Positions 1-8,729 of a DNA stretch of 28,941 nucleotides are shown piece by piece; within the stretch, counting starts at the first letter, position 1; each line of letters begins with the position of its first letter. Source of the DNA: CAYOVG01 sp964407285 (GTDB lineage: Bacteria; Desulfobacterota; Syntrophobacteria; Syntrophobacterales; Syntrophobacteraceae); NCBI GenBank assembly GCA_964407285.1, contig CAYOVG010000037.1, positions 1 through 28,941 on the forward strand, written 5' to 3'. The position numbers and the translations under genes are program-made. The notes beneath the pieces are model-generated. The model ran no database searches and was not told the origin of the DNA. It saw only the letters and a program-made list of their open reading frames with translations.

Positions 1-434
1 TGGCAGGAAGATCTCCCGGGGAAAGCGCGACTCCTGGCGCCGGTAGCGTTCCAGGCGTCCGACACCGACAGACGCAGGCCGCACACCCCGAGAGCCAGAA
101 TGGATCTTCTTGTTTGAATTGCAAAATCTTGTGCAGTACGGTAAGAAGTACAATCCGTTCGATCCGGTTGAGGCAGGCGCACCGGCGGCGTTTCCGGGGT
201 GCCCTGGACGCCCGGTTTGCGCGAACAGAATGGAAGTTCCGGTGTGTTGTACAGGAATTTCGGCCCAGACGAGGCCCCCACGGTGGTTCCGGATCTGGAA
301 CCCCCTGAACCGCCGTCGTGATCGCGTCTTTTTCAGAGCTTGGGGTGACTTCCCCACCCGTGGGTCGCCGCGCATTATCGATCACCGCTGTGACTATTTA
401 GCGAAGAGTAAACCGCCAGGTGACCCGGAGGAAG
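1..434. other. Window edge and upstream region of the polysaccharide block
   Basis: No complete gene is supported here. Two edge fragments are possible. On the minus strand an open frame from a GTG at 84 runs off the left edge and reads plausibly as protein (ending RQESRFPREIFLP). On the plus strand a frame open from base 1 stops at 115-117. The minus-strand fragment looks more protein-like, so a divergent gene is possible. The rest (about 120-434) should hold the promoter of the downstream glycosyltransferase gene. A TTGAAT at 114-119 with TACGGT 17 nt downstream is a weak candidate. A 115-codon frame at 110-457 overlaps the next gene's start and has low-complexity Arg/Pro/Gly composition, so I do not call it. 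Confidence 0.3.
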
Positions 435-3161
435 ATGTCTTTGGCGATACCCTTTGAGCCACCCCACCCCCGACAGATGGACGAGTCCAATGAACCGTCT
501 CCGGCGCCAGGAGTTCCTCTTGCCCGAGACCGCATCGCCCAGGTATACCTGGGACTCTCGGGCGCGCCCGAAACCCAGGAGAAGGCCCGGCGCCGGATCC
601 ACTGGTTAGCCGGCCAGGCCAAAGGGCTCCGGGTTCTGGACATCGGATGCAGCCAAGGCATTCTGCCTATCCTTCTGGCTCGGGAGGGATTTCACGTTAC
701 CGGCCTGGACGTGGATGCCGAAGCCTTGGAATACGCCCGGGAAATCCTCGCCCGGGAAAACGAGTTTGTGCGGCAACGGGTCACCTTGGTCCATGCGGAT
801 CTCGAGACCGCCCATCTGGAATCGGCCTCCTTCGACACGGTGATCCTGGGGGAAGTCATCGAGCATCTGATTCGCCCCGACATCCTGCTCCGGAACGCGT
901 TTTCCCTCTTGAAACCGGGCGGATCGTTCCTGCTCACCACGCCCTTCGGTTTTCATCCGAGCCCGGACCACCGCCGCATCGTCACCCTGTCCTCCCTCGT
1001 GGAACGGGTCAAACCGTATTGCCGTCCCGTTCACCTTTCCATTGTGGACAACTACATCCGGTTCGCGGGCGTCAAGACGGATCCCGCTCCCGAAGACTGG
1101 GCCTCCCATGACGAAACCGTACTCCTGCCTATGGCCGAACAAGCGGTGGTGGCCCAGCAGCGCCTGCTCCACGACGAGATCCAACGCTGGAAATCCTCCG
1201 AGCAACGGGTACGCGAGCGTGTGAAGAGCCTGGAACGGGATTTGGCGGCCTCGAACCGGAAACAGGAGACCCTGACAGCGGAAACGGATGGGCGCCGGGC
1301 CCATGGCGAAGATCTGCAGGCCCGGTTGAAGGATTCGGAACGACAGCTGGAGCAAACCTCTCAAGCCCTGCAGAACGTGCAAAGGCAGCATGAGGCTTTG
1401 CAGCACGGTCTGCGCGCACTGGAAAACGAACGCGACGAACTGGCCGCCGCACTGGCGCGGGCGACGGCGCAGAATCAAGATCTGTATGCCCAACGGAACG
1501 CTTTCGAACAAGAGGTCGCGAGGTTGAAAGCCGAGAATCAACGGAGCGACCGGGCTCTGAAGACCCTCCAGGACGAGTTCGATGCGTTGACCGGAAGGCA
1601 TTCCATCCTCCAAAGCCAATTCGAATCGCAGCAGCAGGCCCGGCGACGGGCCGCATCCAATTATCTCCGTACCCGGAGCAAATTGGATGCCGTCGTGAAT
1701 TCCTTTTCCTACCGGATGGGATGGATTCTGACCCAGGCCGTGGCCCGACCGGGGCGAAACACCCTGGCACTGCCGTACCGGTTGGGAAGACTTTTCATCG
1801 ACCGTTTTCAAAAGGCTTTCGAAAACCCGGAGACGCAGAACCGAGAATCCTCGAATCCGAGCTCTTCGGGCGGGGTTTTCAGAGCCGAAAAACCCGTGTC
1901 AAAGCCTTATGTTCCCATCCCTGGCCGTTCCTTGTATTTGCTGCATTCATCCCTGCCCTGGATCAGCAATGGATACGGCACTCGAAGCCACGGGCTGCTT
2001 TCCGCCATGAAGGCGGCGGGCATGGATGTCTGGGGCGTTACCCGGCTGGGATTTCCCGTGGACTTCTCCAAACTCCATCTGGACCGGGCGCCGGAGCGGG
2101 ACCAGGTGGATGGGGTCACGTATCTGCGTTTGCCCACATCCCGATATCCCTATTTGAAGACGCCTCTGGAACTGTATCTCCGCAAGTATCAGGAAGCCGT
2201 ACTGGCCCTGGCCGGAACCTACAAACCCGCGCTGCTGCATGCGGCATCCAATTACGTCAACGGCCTGGTGGCGGTGCGCGCCGCGGAGGTTTTGGGCATT
2301 CCCAGCCTGTATGAAACACGCGGCCTCTGGGAGATCACCCGCCTTTCCCGCGAACCGGAGTGGGAATTTTCGGATGAATACACCCAGAGCGTACGCCTGG
2401 AAACGGAAGCCTGCCGGAGGGCCTCCGCCGTAATCGCCATTACCGGCGCCCTCAAGGAGTATCTGGTCCGTGAGCGCGGCATCCCCGCGGATAAGATCAT
2501 GGTGGCGCCCAACGGGGTGGACGCCTCCCGGTTTACCCCCCGGCCCCGGGACCCGCAACTGGAAACCGAATTCCATCTTCAGGGCGCCGCCGTTATCGGT
2601 TTTGTGGGTTCCTTTACGGAGTACGAGGGCTTGGATCAACTCCTGGAGGCGGCGGCCATTCTCAAAAGCCGGCGGCATGATTTCCGGCTTCTGCTGGTGG
2701 GCGACGGGGCCTGCTACGAGGACTTGCAGCGCCGAAGCCGGGAAGTCGGGCTGTCGGACACGGTGCATTTCACGGGTCGGGTGCCCCACGATCGTGTGGA
2801 AGCGTATTATTCCCTCATCGACATCGCTCCGTTTCCGCGTCGGTCTCGATTGGTCTGTGAGTTGGTTTCTCCCCTCAAGCCCTTCGAGGCCATGGCCATG
2901 GAAAAGACCGTGGTCGCATCGGACGTGGCCGCCTTGGCCGAAATTATCCGGGACGGGGAAACGGGACTGCTGCATCGAAGAGACGATCCTGAAGACCTGG
3001 CCCGGGTGCTGGAACGACTTCTGGACCATCCCGATCTGCGCAGGCGGTTGGCCGAGGCCGGGCGAACGTGGGTGCAGGCGGAACGGCAGTGGAACCATTC
3101 GGCTCTTCGGGTCCGGGAACTCTATGAACACGTGATCAAGACGCACACGCGTTCCGGATAG
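435..3161 (+). CDS. Methyltransferase / coiled-coil / GT4 glycosyltransferase fusion
   Basis: Likely a cytoplasmic enzyme of surface-polysaccharide assembly that both methylates and transfers sugar. Numbering here is from the upstream GTG at 420. Residues ~65-220 are a class I SAM methyltransferase: motif I VLDIGCSQG at 72-80, an acidic V-T-G-L-D-V after it, and LLKPGGSFLLTTP further on. Residues ~240-420 are a long Gln/Glu/Arg-rich coiled coil. A short SYRMGW...PYRLGRLFIDR segment follows, a linker type often seen before glycosyltransferase domains. Residues ~490-900 are a GT4-type glycosyltransferase with PNGVDASRF, FVGSFTEYEG, LLLVGDG and a C-terminal SPLKPFEAMAMEK...VASDV donor-site region. 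ATG 435 follows GGAGG by only 3 nt; GTG 420 and ATG 477 are in-frame alternatives. The heparinase-like gene starts 3 nt after the stop, so the two are almost certainly co-transcribed. Acceptor and donor sugars cannot be read from the sequence. Confidence 0.85.
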   Translation: MSLAIPFEPPHPRQMDESNEPSPAPGVPLARDRIAQVYLGLSGAPETQEKARRRIHWLAGQAKGLRVLDIGCSQGILPILLAREGFHVTGLDVDAEALEYAREILARENEFVRQRVTLVHADLETAHLESASFDTVILGEVIEHLIRPDILLRNAFSLLKPGGSFLLTTPFGFHPSPDHRRIVTLSSLVERVKPYCRPVHLSIVDNYIRFAGVKTDPAPEDWASHDETVLLPMAEQAVVAQQRLLHDEIQRWKSSEQRVRERVKSLERDLAASNRKQETLTAETDGRRAHGEDLQARLKDSERQLEQTSQALQNVQRQHEALQHGLRALENERDELAAALARATAQNQDLYAQRNAFEQEVARLKAENQRSDRALKTLQDEFDALTGRHSILQSQFESQQQARRRAASNYLRTRSKLDAVVNSFSYRMGWILTQAVARPGRNTLALPYRLGRLFIDRFQKAFENPETQNRESSNPSSSGGVFRAEKPVSKPYVPIPGRSLYLLHSSLPWISNGYGTRSHGLLSAMKAAGMDVWGVTRLGFPVDFSKLHLDRAPERDQVDGVTYLRLPTSRYPYLKTPLELYLRKYQEAVLALAGTYKPALLHAASNYVNGLVAVRAAEVLGIPSLYETRGLWEITRLSREPEWEFSDEYTQSVRLETEACRRASAVIAITGALKEYLVRERGIPADKIMVAPNGVDASRFTPRPRDPQLETEFHLQGAAVIGFVGSFTEYEGLDQLLEAAAILKSRRHDFRLLLVGDGACYEDLQRRSREVGLSDTVHFTGRVPHDRVEAYYSLIDIAPFPRRSRLVCELVSPLKPFEAMAMEKTVVASDVAALAEIIRDGETGLLHRRDDPEDLARVLERLLDHPDLRRRLAEAGRTWVQAERQWNHSALRVRELYEHVIKTHTRSG

Positions 3162-3164
3162 GCT

Positions 3165-5042
3165 ATGACCGCTCCCGATGTTCGTCAGTTCAGAGAAACC
3201 CGCCAGCGGAAGCCCATGGCGCCCTACGAAAACCTGAGCGGTCGGGCGCCGGAAACCAGTATTGCGAAGGTTCAGAAGATACTCAAAGAAGGATGGGGCC
3301 GCAGGTCGCATCCGGCCGTGGATCTCACCGGTCCCATTCCCTGGGAAGAATCCGCCGCCGTAAGCCGGACCTGGTCGTTTTATATCCACTGTTGGGATCC
3401 GATACACGATCTGCTCATGGCGTATTCCCTGACCGGCGAGCGGGCCTATTTCAATCCCGCCTTGCGCATAGCCAGGGACTGGGTGACCCGCTATGCCGCC
3501 CGGAACGTTCGTTCCGCCTTTGCCTGGTACGACATGGCCGTGGGGCTCCGCGCCGGCCGGCTGGCCTATATCCTGGATGCGGCGGCCCGTATGGACGACT
3601 TGGCGGACGGGGATCTGGAAGCCCTCATGGCCTCCGTCGAGTTGCACCGCACCTACCTGGCGGATGACGCCCACATCGCCTTTCACTCCAACCACGGTTT
3701 TTATCAGGCGGCCGGGCAACTGCTTATGGCGGCGCGACTTTCGGATCTTCCGGGCATGCGTGAAGCCCGGCGCCAGGGCGAGGAACGATTCAAACGCATG
3801 CTGGCCGACCAATTCAGCGAGGAAGGCGTCCACCGGGAGCATTCTCCGGACTATCATCGCATGGTCTACGATTCCCTGCGAAGCATCCTGGACTCGGGCC
3901 TTGTGGCGGACCCGGAGGTGACGGCCTTCGCCCTCCGCGTCGAAGAAACCCTGGCCTGGTTCATTCTGCCCAACGGCTACCTGGTCAATTTCGGGGATTC
4001 GGATTACCGGCTCATGGCCCGAGGGGAAACCTTTGCTTCCCGATGGAAGACTGCCGCCATGCGTTTCATGACAAGCGGCGGCGAATTGGGTACGCCCCTC
4101 CCGTCCCGCCTGGCCGGGTTCCCGAAATCCGGGTATTTCATCGCCCGGGATTCCTGGCCCAAGGGCCCGGAGGACTTCCAACAGGGTTCCTATTTGGCTC
4201 AGACCCTCTGCTTTCACTCCCGCACCCATAAACATGCCGACGACCTGAGTTTTGTATGGTACGATGGCGGGACCGAGATTCTGGTGGACGCCGGCCGTTA
4301 CGGGTACCCTCAGAAGACCGAGGCCGGGTCGGTTCTGGCGAAAGAAGGCTACTGGTACTCCGATCCCCGCCGGATATACGTGGAGGAGACCCGGGCCCAC
4401 AATACCGTGGAAATCGACGGGCGAAGCAGTCCCCGCCACAAAGTGAAGCCTTACGGCTCGGCCTTACGGCGCTGGGGCGAAACCGGTGAGGGGATTATGT
4501 ACTGCGAGTCCCACGCGTACCTGTTCAAGACCATCCGTCATGCACGGGTGCTGGCGTTTCATCCGGGAAAGTGGCTCCTGGTCTTCGACTGGATGTGGGA
4601 CAATGTCAAGAAGGAGCATGAATTCCGGCAGTGGTTTCATTTCGCCCCCACGCTTTCCCCATCCATCCGGCGAGAGCAACTGGTCCTGAATGTAGGAACC
4701 TCCACGGAACCCCTGCGGGCGGCTTCCCTGGTACCGGGGATCGGTCTTTCGAGAATCCATATCGGAGAAACCGTTCCGCACTTGCAGGGGTGGTGGTCTC
4801 CCAAGGAGCGCACGCTGATCCCGAACGCCGCCGTCGCCTTTGAAAAGAACGGGATGCCGTCGGCCGTATTCGCCACGCTGTTCGCCTTCGGCGAAACACT
4901 TACACCGGATCGAAAACATTCCCGCGTGGATACCAACGGCAGAAAGGCTCGGTTTCATTGGACAGTGGATGGCCGCAGGCATGAATTGCACCTGCTCCGC
5001 CCGAAAGAGGGGGAAATGCGGGTCGAGTTTGAAGCGCAATAA
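3165..5042 (+). CDS. Heparinase II/III-family protein (polysaccharide lyase-like)
   Basis: This protein belongs to the heparinase II/III / alginate-lyase superfamily, which cleaves uronic-acid polysaccharides by beta-elimination. Residues ~30-300 form the alpha-toroid domain with the expected catalytic-type residues: FHSNHGFYQ (Asn176-His177) and SPDYHRM (Tyr230-His231). The beta-sandwich domain (~320-620) carries THKHADDLSF (His355, His357) followed by VDAGRYGY, the usual metal/substrate-site signature. Length (625 aa) is normal. The N-terminus is hydrophilic and Arg-rich with no signal peptide, so it is predicted to stay in the cytoplasm unless another start or route is used. The gene begins 3 nt after the glycosyltransferase stop, which points to translational coupling and a role tied to polymer synthesis (editing, length control or turnover) more than nutrition. 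The actual substrate is unknown. Confidence 0.85.
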   Translation: MTAPDVRQFRETRQRKPMAPYENLSGRAPETSIAKVQKILKEGWGRRSHPAVDLTGPIPWEESAAVSRTWSFYIHCWDPIHDLLMAYSLTGERAYFNPALRIARDWVTRYAARNVRSAFAWYDMAVGLRAGRLAYILDAAARMDDLADGDLEALMASVELHRTYLADDAHIAFHSNHGFYQAAGQLLMAARLSDLPGMREARRQGEERFKRMLADQFSEEGVHREHSPDYHRMVYDSLRSILDSGLVADPEVTAFALRVEETLAWFILPNGYLVNFGDSDYRLMARGETFASRWKTAAMRFMTSGGELGTPLPSRLAGFPKSGYFIARDSWPKGPEDFQQGSYLAQTLCFHSRTHKHADDLSFVWYDGGTEILVDAGRYGYPQKTEAGSVLAKEGYWYSDPRRIYVEETRAHNTVEIDGRSSPRHKVKPYGSALRRWGETGEGIMYCESHAYLFKTIRHARVLAFHPGKWLLVFDWMWDNVKKEHEFRQWFHFAPTLSPSIRREQLVLNVGTSTEPLRAASLVPGIGLSRIHIGETVPHLQGWWSPKERTLIPNAAVAFEKNGMPSAVFATLFAFGETLTPDRKHSRVDTNGRKARFHWTVDGRRHELHLLRPKEGEMRVEFEAQ

Positions 5043-5110
5043 TCCGATAGTTCATGATCTCGATGTGATACAGGATTCATTTCCCGGACCTCTTAATCCC
5101 GAGCCCGGGG

Positions 5111-6928
5111 GTGATCCAGTCCATCATGGCCCCATGGTCGTTTCTCATGTTTCAATCTTTAGTCAAATACTCCCTGTTCATACGGTGGTTGATCCGGCAG
5201 TCCATCCTCCGGAATAAAGGATTGGCCTGTTTTATTCTAATCACCGGAGCACTGGGAGTACTGTTTCAAGTCAAGGTCTTCGCGCTGATCGTCTACTATG
5301 CGAAGCATTTCCAGAGTGGGGAAACGCTGCTAATTCGGGGAAATTCCCTGGATCCGCGCGCTTCGGTGTCCTTGCTGGCTTTTTTCAGCGGCGGAATCGT
5401 TCTTTTTCTGTGTTTCGCCGCCGGTTTTATCTATCTCTCCAGAAGAAGCACGCTGCATTTGGGGCAAAGGTTCGAGGAACATTGCGCCAAGCAGGTATTC
5501 CATCGGATCGGGGCCGGCGTGAATCCGGGATGTTCCACCACACCCTCTCACGGAGGGGAGAAATACCTGCTTCGCCTCGTGAGGGGAGACGCCCAATGGG
5601 CGAACCGGATGCTGATCACCGCCATGGGCCTTCTGGTCCCGGTCCTGACCTTTCTGGCGGCCGTGGCCGTCCTCCTTTATCTGGATGCCGTGTTGACTTC
5701 CGTCCTGTTGCTCCTGATGGGCTCTTTCGCGCTGCTTCAATACCGGATCAATCGGAAGGCCGCCGCCTATTCCGTTGCCTATGAAGCCGCCGCGCCTCTG
5801 GCGAGCCGACACCTGCGTGATCTGCTGCGACATTTCGGGCGGCAGCCGCAGTACGGAACCGGAGATGACCGCATTGAGAAGACGTTCGCATCCGGGCCGG
5901 TCAAGCGTCAATGGGACGCCTTTGTGGCCCGGTACGGCATCGTGGAGGAAAGTAAGCTGGCCAGCGGCGTATTTCTGGCGTTGGTTCTGGGAATCACGCT
6001 CCTGGTCATGGGGATCGATATCATCCGGGAGGGCCGGGGCTGGGGGCGTTTGCTGATCTATATAGTCGCCCTGCGTTTCGTCCTGGTCAACATGCAGACG
6101 ATCTTTGCCGGCGTCACGTCCATCAACCGGTACTATCCGCAGGTGAGCCGTATTTTCTGGTTTCTGCAGGAATTCCGGGAACAGGACTCAAGCCGCTTTC
6201 CACCTCACGAGGAGTATATACTTCATGCGGGACGAAACCGTCTCGAAGGCTCCCTGGAAACCCTGAAGGTGGGTATAGGCCATCGCCTCGCCCTGATCAC
6301 GCCCATGAAATTGGATCGGTACACGCTGGCGCCCCTCACCCGGACTCTCCTGGGCGATTCGCAGGAAAGCTTTCTCAGCGCCCTGCATTCCATGCGATTC
6401 GCCACCGGCCGGCACAGCTGCCCGGAAACATCGTTGCGGAGCGTTTTGGGTCTCCAGGCGGCGGCCAACTGGTCGGACCTCGAGGCGCTGTTCCCCGATG
6501 AAGCGCTTCGACACCGAGCGGCGCGATCTCTGCCCGGTGACTTGGACAAACGACTTACAGCTCCCATGTGGGATGCGGTCGATGCGGAGCTGAAATTTCT
6601 CCTGAGCCTCATTTCCGCGGCCCACGCGGATTGCCGGTGGGTATTCATGGAAGAGTCGCCGCTGAAACGGTTACGGCCCGAAATCCGGGAGTTTTATCTG
6701 AATCTGCTCGAACAAAAAATCACGGTGATTGTATTCAGCGGCAAACTGGATTGGGTGGGACGTTACGGAGAACGAGCCGTGGCCGTGGCGGATGAAAACG
6801 AACTCCTGGGGATAGGTGATGCGGGTTGGTTCCGAGCAATTCGGGCAAAAACGGACGACATTCCGGCGCCGCCGGTCGAGGATGAAGAAGACGAACTGAG
6901 GGAACAGGATCCGGACGACGAAATGTAA
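5111..6928 (+). CDS. ABC-exporter-like membrane protein with degenerate ATPase domain
   Basis: A 605-aa protein with the layout of a type IV ABC exporter half-transporter. About six membrane segments can be seen (roughly 38-63, 86-110, 166-190, 191-211, 284-304, 313-335), then a ~230-residue region that follows the fold order of a nucleotide-binding domain. The key motifs are lost. The Walker A position reads LITPMKLDRYTL (395-406) with no GxxGxGKS/T. The region where LSGGQ is expected reads LTAPMWDAVDAELK. The Walker B position reads WVFMEES (510-516), keeping Glu. The H-loop position reads VIVFSGKL, with Gly for His. The tail (588-605) is strongly acidic. It should therefore not hydrolyse ATP alone; it may partner an active subunit or act as a membrane scaffold. 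The start could be GTG 5111, ATG 5126 or ATG 5147; the ribosome-binding site is not decisive. The gene lies 68 nt after the heparinase-like gene, same strand. Confidence 0.75.
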   Translation: MIQSIMAPWSFLMFQSLVKYSLFIRWLIRQSILRNKGLACFILITGALGVLFQVKVFALIVYYAKHFQSGETLLIRGNSLDPRASVSLLAFFSGGIVLFLCFAAGFIYLSRRSTLHLGQRFEEHCAKQVFHRIGAGVNPGCSTTPSHGGEKYLLRLVRGDAQWANRMLITAMGLLVPVLTFLAAVAVLLYLDAVLTSVLLLLMGSFALLQYRINRKAAAYSVAYEAAAPLASRHLRDLLRHFGRQPQYGTGDDRIEKTFASGPVKRQWDAFVARYGIVEESKLASGVFLALVLGITLLVMGIDIIREGRGWGRLLIYIVALRFVLVNMQTIFAGVTSINRYYPQVSRIFWFLQEFREQDSSRFPPHEEYILHAGRNRLEGSLETLKVGIGHRLALITPMKLDRYTLAPLTRTLLGDSQESFLSALHSMRFATGRHSCPETSLRSVLGLQAAANWSDLEALFPDEALRHRAARSLPGDLDKRLTAPMWDAVDAELKFLLSLISAAHADCRWVFMEESPLKRLRPEIREFYLNLLEQKITVIVFSGKLDWVGRYGERAVAVADENELLGIGDAGWFRAIRAKTDDIPAPPVEDEEDELREQDPDDEM

Positions 6929-6958
6929 CCCACATTCCCCCGTTTCCGGGTTCTGTAG

Positions 6959-7108
6959 CAGCCCGTTGATAAACGGTATTGCGGGCAGGCTGTTCAAAAA
7001 CGATGAGATGCAAGGCGCGCGAATCCTGAGGAATGAGGCGTACAACCAGTACGCCGCAATGACGAAGGAAGAAGCGCAACGCAGCAGATCGCGTCTTTCA
7101 ACAGCCTG
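6959..7108 (+). repeat. 150-bp imperfect palindromic repeat, copy 1
   Basis: First of three related intergenic elements, all in the same orientation. It begins CAGCCCGTTGATAAAC and ends GTCTTTCAACAGCCTG, which is an imperfect terminal inverted repeat (12 of 16 match). Inside it are a second copy of the end motif (CAGGCTGTTCAAAAACGATG) and the central hairpin GGCGTAC-AACCA-GTACGCC. The first 20 bases also hold a local palindrome CCGTT-GATA-AACGG. No transposase is nearby. It fills most of the gap between the pseudo-ABC gene and the CapK-like gene. Confidence 0.85.
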
Positions 7109-7207
7109 GTAAGCAGCCCCTTCACAGAAGAACAGGGGTACTCGTCGAAAGGGCGTCCGCCGGTGCATTTCTTTGGCAAGTCTGCCGGATAGGGCTTTCG
7201 TGAGCCT

Positions 7208-8464
7208 ATGGGGAACCGAGTCAAAACCCTGCTATATGAAACCTTATTGCGTGCGGCTCAGAGCGTCCCGGCGTACAAGCACCTGCTGGGCGTGGTGGAG
7301 AGCACGTCATGGGAATACAGTCCCGCATTGCTCCGCCGATTCCCCCTCCTTGAAAAGTCCAATCTTCAGACCTGCCTGAATTCCTATCGGTCTTCCACGT
7401 TCAACCGAGCACCTCTGAAGACCGTGTTCACCGGCGGGACAACCGGAACTCCTCTTCGTTTCTTTCGGGATACCAGCGAATACGCCGTCGAAAACGCTTT
7501 TGTCGCTCGGGCATGGAAACGAATGAACGTGGATCTGGGTAAGGATCCCGGAGTAATTTTGCAGGGACGCGAGTTACCCCGCTCTCCCAACGGCATCTCC
7601 TACAAAGACAAGAACAACGTGCTTTGGATCGATTTCCGCCGTCTGACCACAGAGGGGTTCTTCAGAGTCGTTGAACAGATCACCAAATTCCAGCCTTCGT
7701 ACATCCGGGGCTACGGCAGCCTGGTCGCCGAGTTCGCCCGGTATTGCGCCAAGTATTGTATATCTTTCCCAGGGTTGAAAGGGGTGGCCTATTCTTCGGA
7801 CGGAATGGAACTTTCCGAACGTAAACGGGTGCGGGAAGTCCTTTGCGACAACCTGATCGGATTCTACGGACAAACCGAACGGGTGGCCATGGCGGCGACG
7901 TGTGAAATGAATGAAGAGTACCACGTGTTCGAAGAGTACGGGTTTGTCGAATTGATTCGGGAGGACGGGACGGTCATTGACAAGATCGGCGAGACGGGCG
8001 AGATTGTCGGAACCAGTCTCTATCCGAGGGCCGTCGCCTTTATTCGATATCGAACGGGAGATCTGGCCGCCTGGGCGGACCGTGAGCCTTGCCTCTGCGG
8101 CCGCAATCAGAAACGCCTTGGGGATATCCACGGCCGCGTTCGTGACAAGATGATCGACAAGCATGGACGGAGGATTCTGTTCAGTCCCTCCGCCCGAGAT
8201 GCGATTCTTGCCTGTTTGCCGTACGATCGCAGCCTCCAATTTGTGCACGGGGTGCCAGGCAGACTCCTGGTTCGGATTGAAAAGCCAAGAGATTCCAGCG
8301 TCCATTCCCTGGAAGAGGCTATCAACGCCTTGAGTGAGGACTTCCACGTCGAGATGGAGTGGGAGGCAACGATGGAACGCTCCGGCTCCGGAAAACGCCG
8401 CTTGTTTGTGGTGGATTATGGGACAGGAACGGCTGTCCACCCTCCGGGGCGCCCCCCAGGGTGA
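7208..8464 (+). CDS. CapK / phenylacetate-CoA ligase-like adenylate-forming enzyme
   Basis: Member of the ANL superfamily, which activates a carboxylate as an acyl-adenylate and usually passes it to CoA or another acceptor. Visible motifs: the phosphate-binding loop TGGTTGTPL (75-83), the aromatic motif GFYGQTE (218-224), YRTGD (281-285), a CLCGR segment and IHGR, all in the order seen in CapK/phenylacetate-CoA-ligase relatives. Near the C-terminus RSGSGKRRL resembles the A10 motif carrying the catalytic lysine. Length (418 aa) fits this subfamily. CapK-like genes are frequent in capsule and exopolysaccharide clusters, where their substrate is often undefined; here the neighbours suggest acylation or decoration of a polymer. 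The last ~15 residues are Pro/Gly-rich and may be read-through into former intergenic sequence. The ribosome-binding site before ATG 7208 is weak. Direct repeats lie on both sides. Confidence 0.85.
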   Translation: MGNRVKTLLYETLLRAAQSVPAYKHLLGVVESTSWEYSPALLRRFPLLEKSNLQTCLNSYRSSTFNRAPLKTVFTGGTTGTPLRFFRDTSEYAVENAFVARAWKRMNVDLGKDPGVILQGRELPRSPNGISYKDKNNVLWIDFRRLTTEGFFRVVEQITKFQPSYIRGYGSLVAEFARYCAKYCISFPGLKGVAYSSDGMELSERKRVREVLCDNLIGFYGQTERVAMAATCEMNEEYHVFEEYGFVELIREDGTVIDKIGETGEIVGTSLYPRAVAFIRYRTGDLAAWADREPCLCGRNQKRLGDIHGRVRDKMIDKHGRRILFSPSARDAILACLPYDRSLQFVHGVPGRLLVRIEKPRDSSVHSLEEAINALSEDFHVEMEWEATMERSGSGKRRLFVVDYGTGTAVHPPGRPPG

Positions 8465-8567
8465 GGCGCCGTAAGGAGAGGCAAGACGGCGCAGTCCACT
8501 CGGCAGCCCTCCACACAGGCGGGAAGCACTCTCGCTTCGCTGGCGCCGGCGTTCTTCGACAGCTTGA

Positions 8568-8729
8568 CAGCCCGTTGAAAAACCGCATTTCGGGCAGGCT
8601 GTTCAAAAACGATGAGATGCAAGGCGCGCGAATCCTGAGGAATGAGGCGTACAACCCGTACGCCGCAATGACGAAGGAGGAAGCGTCACGCCAAAGGCGT
8701 GAAAGCAGATCGCGTTTTTCAACAGCCTG
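8568..8729 (+). repeat. 162-bp imperfect palindromic repeat, copy 2
   Basis: Second copy of the element seen at 6959 and 12923, same orientation. Ends are CAGCCCGTTGAAAAAC and, reverse-complemented, CAGGCTGTTGAAAAAC (14 of 16 match). The central hairpin is GGCGTAC-AACCC-GTACGCC. It is 12 bp longer than the other copies because six bases near the right end are replaced by an extra perfect hairpin, TCACGCC-AAA-GGCGTGA. The element ends 16 bp before the ATG of the GT39-like gene, so that gene's ribosome-binding site (GAAAGAGGT) lies directly at the repeat edge. Confidence 0.85.

Noticed and set aside
606..1811. A 401-codon antisense frame over the methyltransferase/coiled-coil gene
   Set aside because: No recognisable domain; the sense frame has clear methyltransferase motifs.
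1947..4439. An 830-codon open frame antisense to the GT4 and heparinase-like genes
   Set aside because: It spans two real genes and their junction, is rich in Gly/Pro/His/Arg with no domain or signal, and is a typical high-GC antisense shadow.
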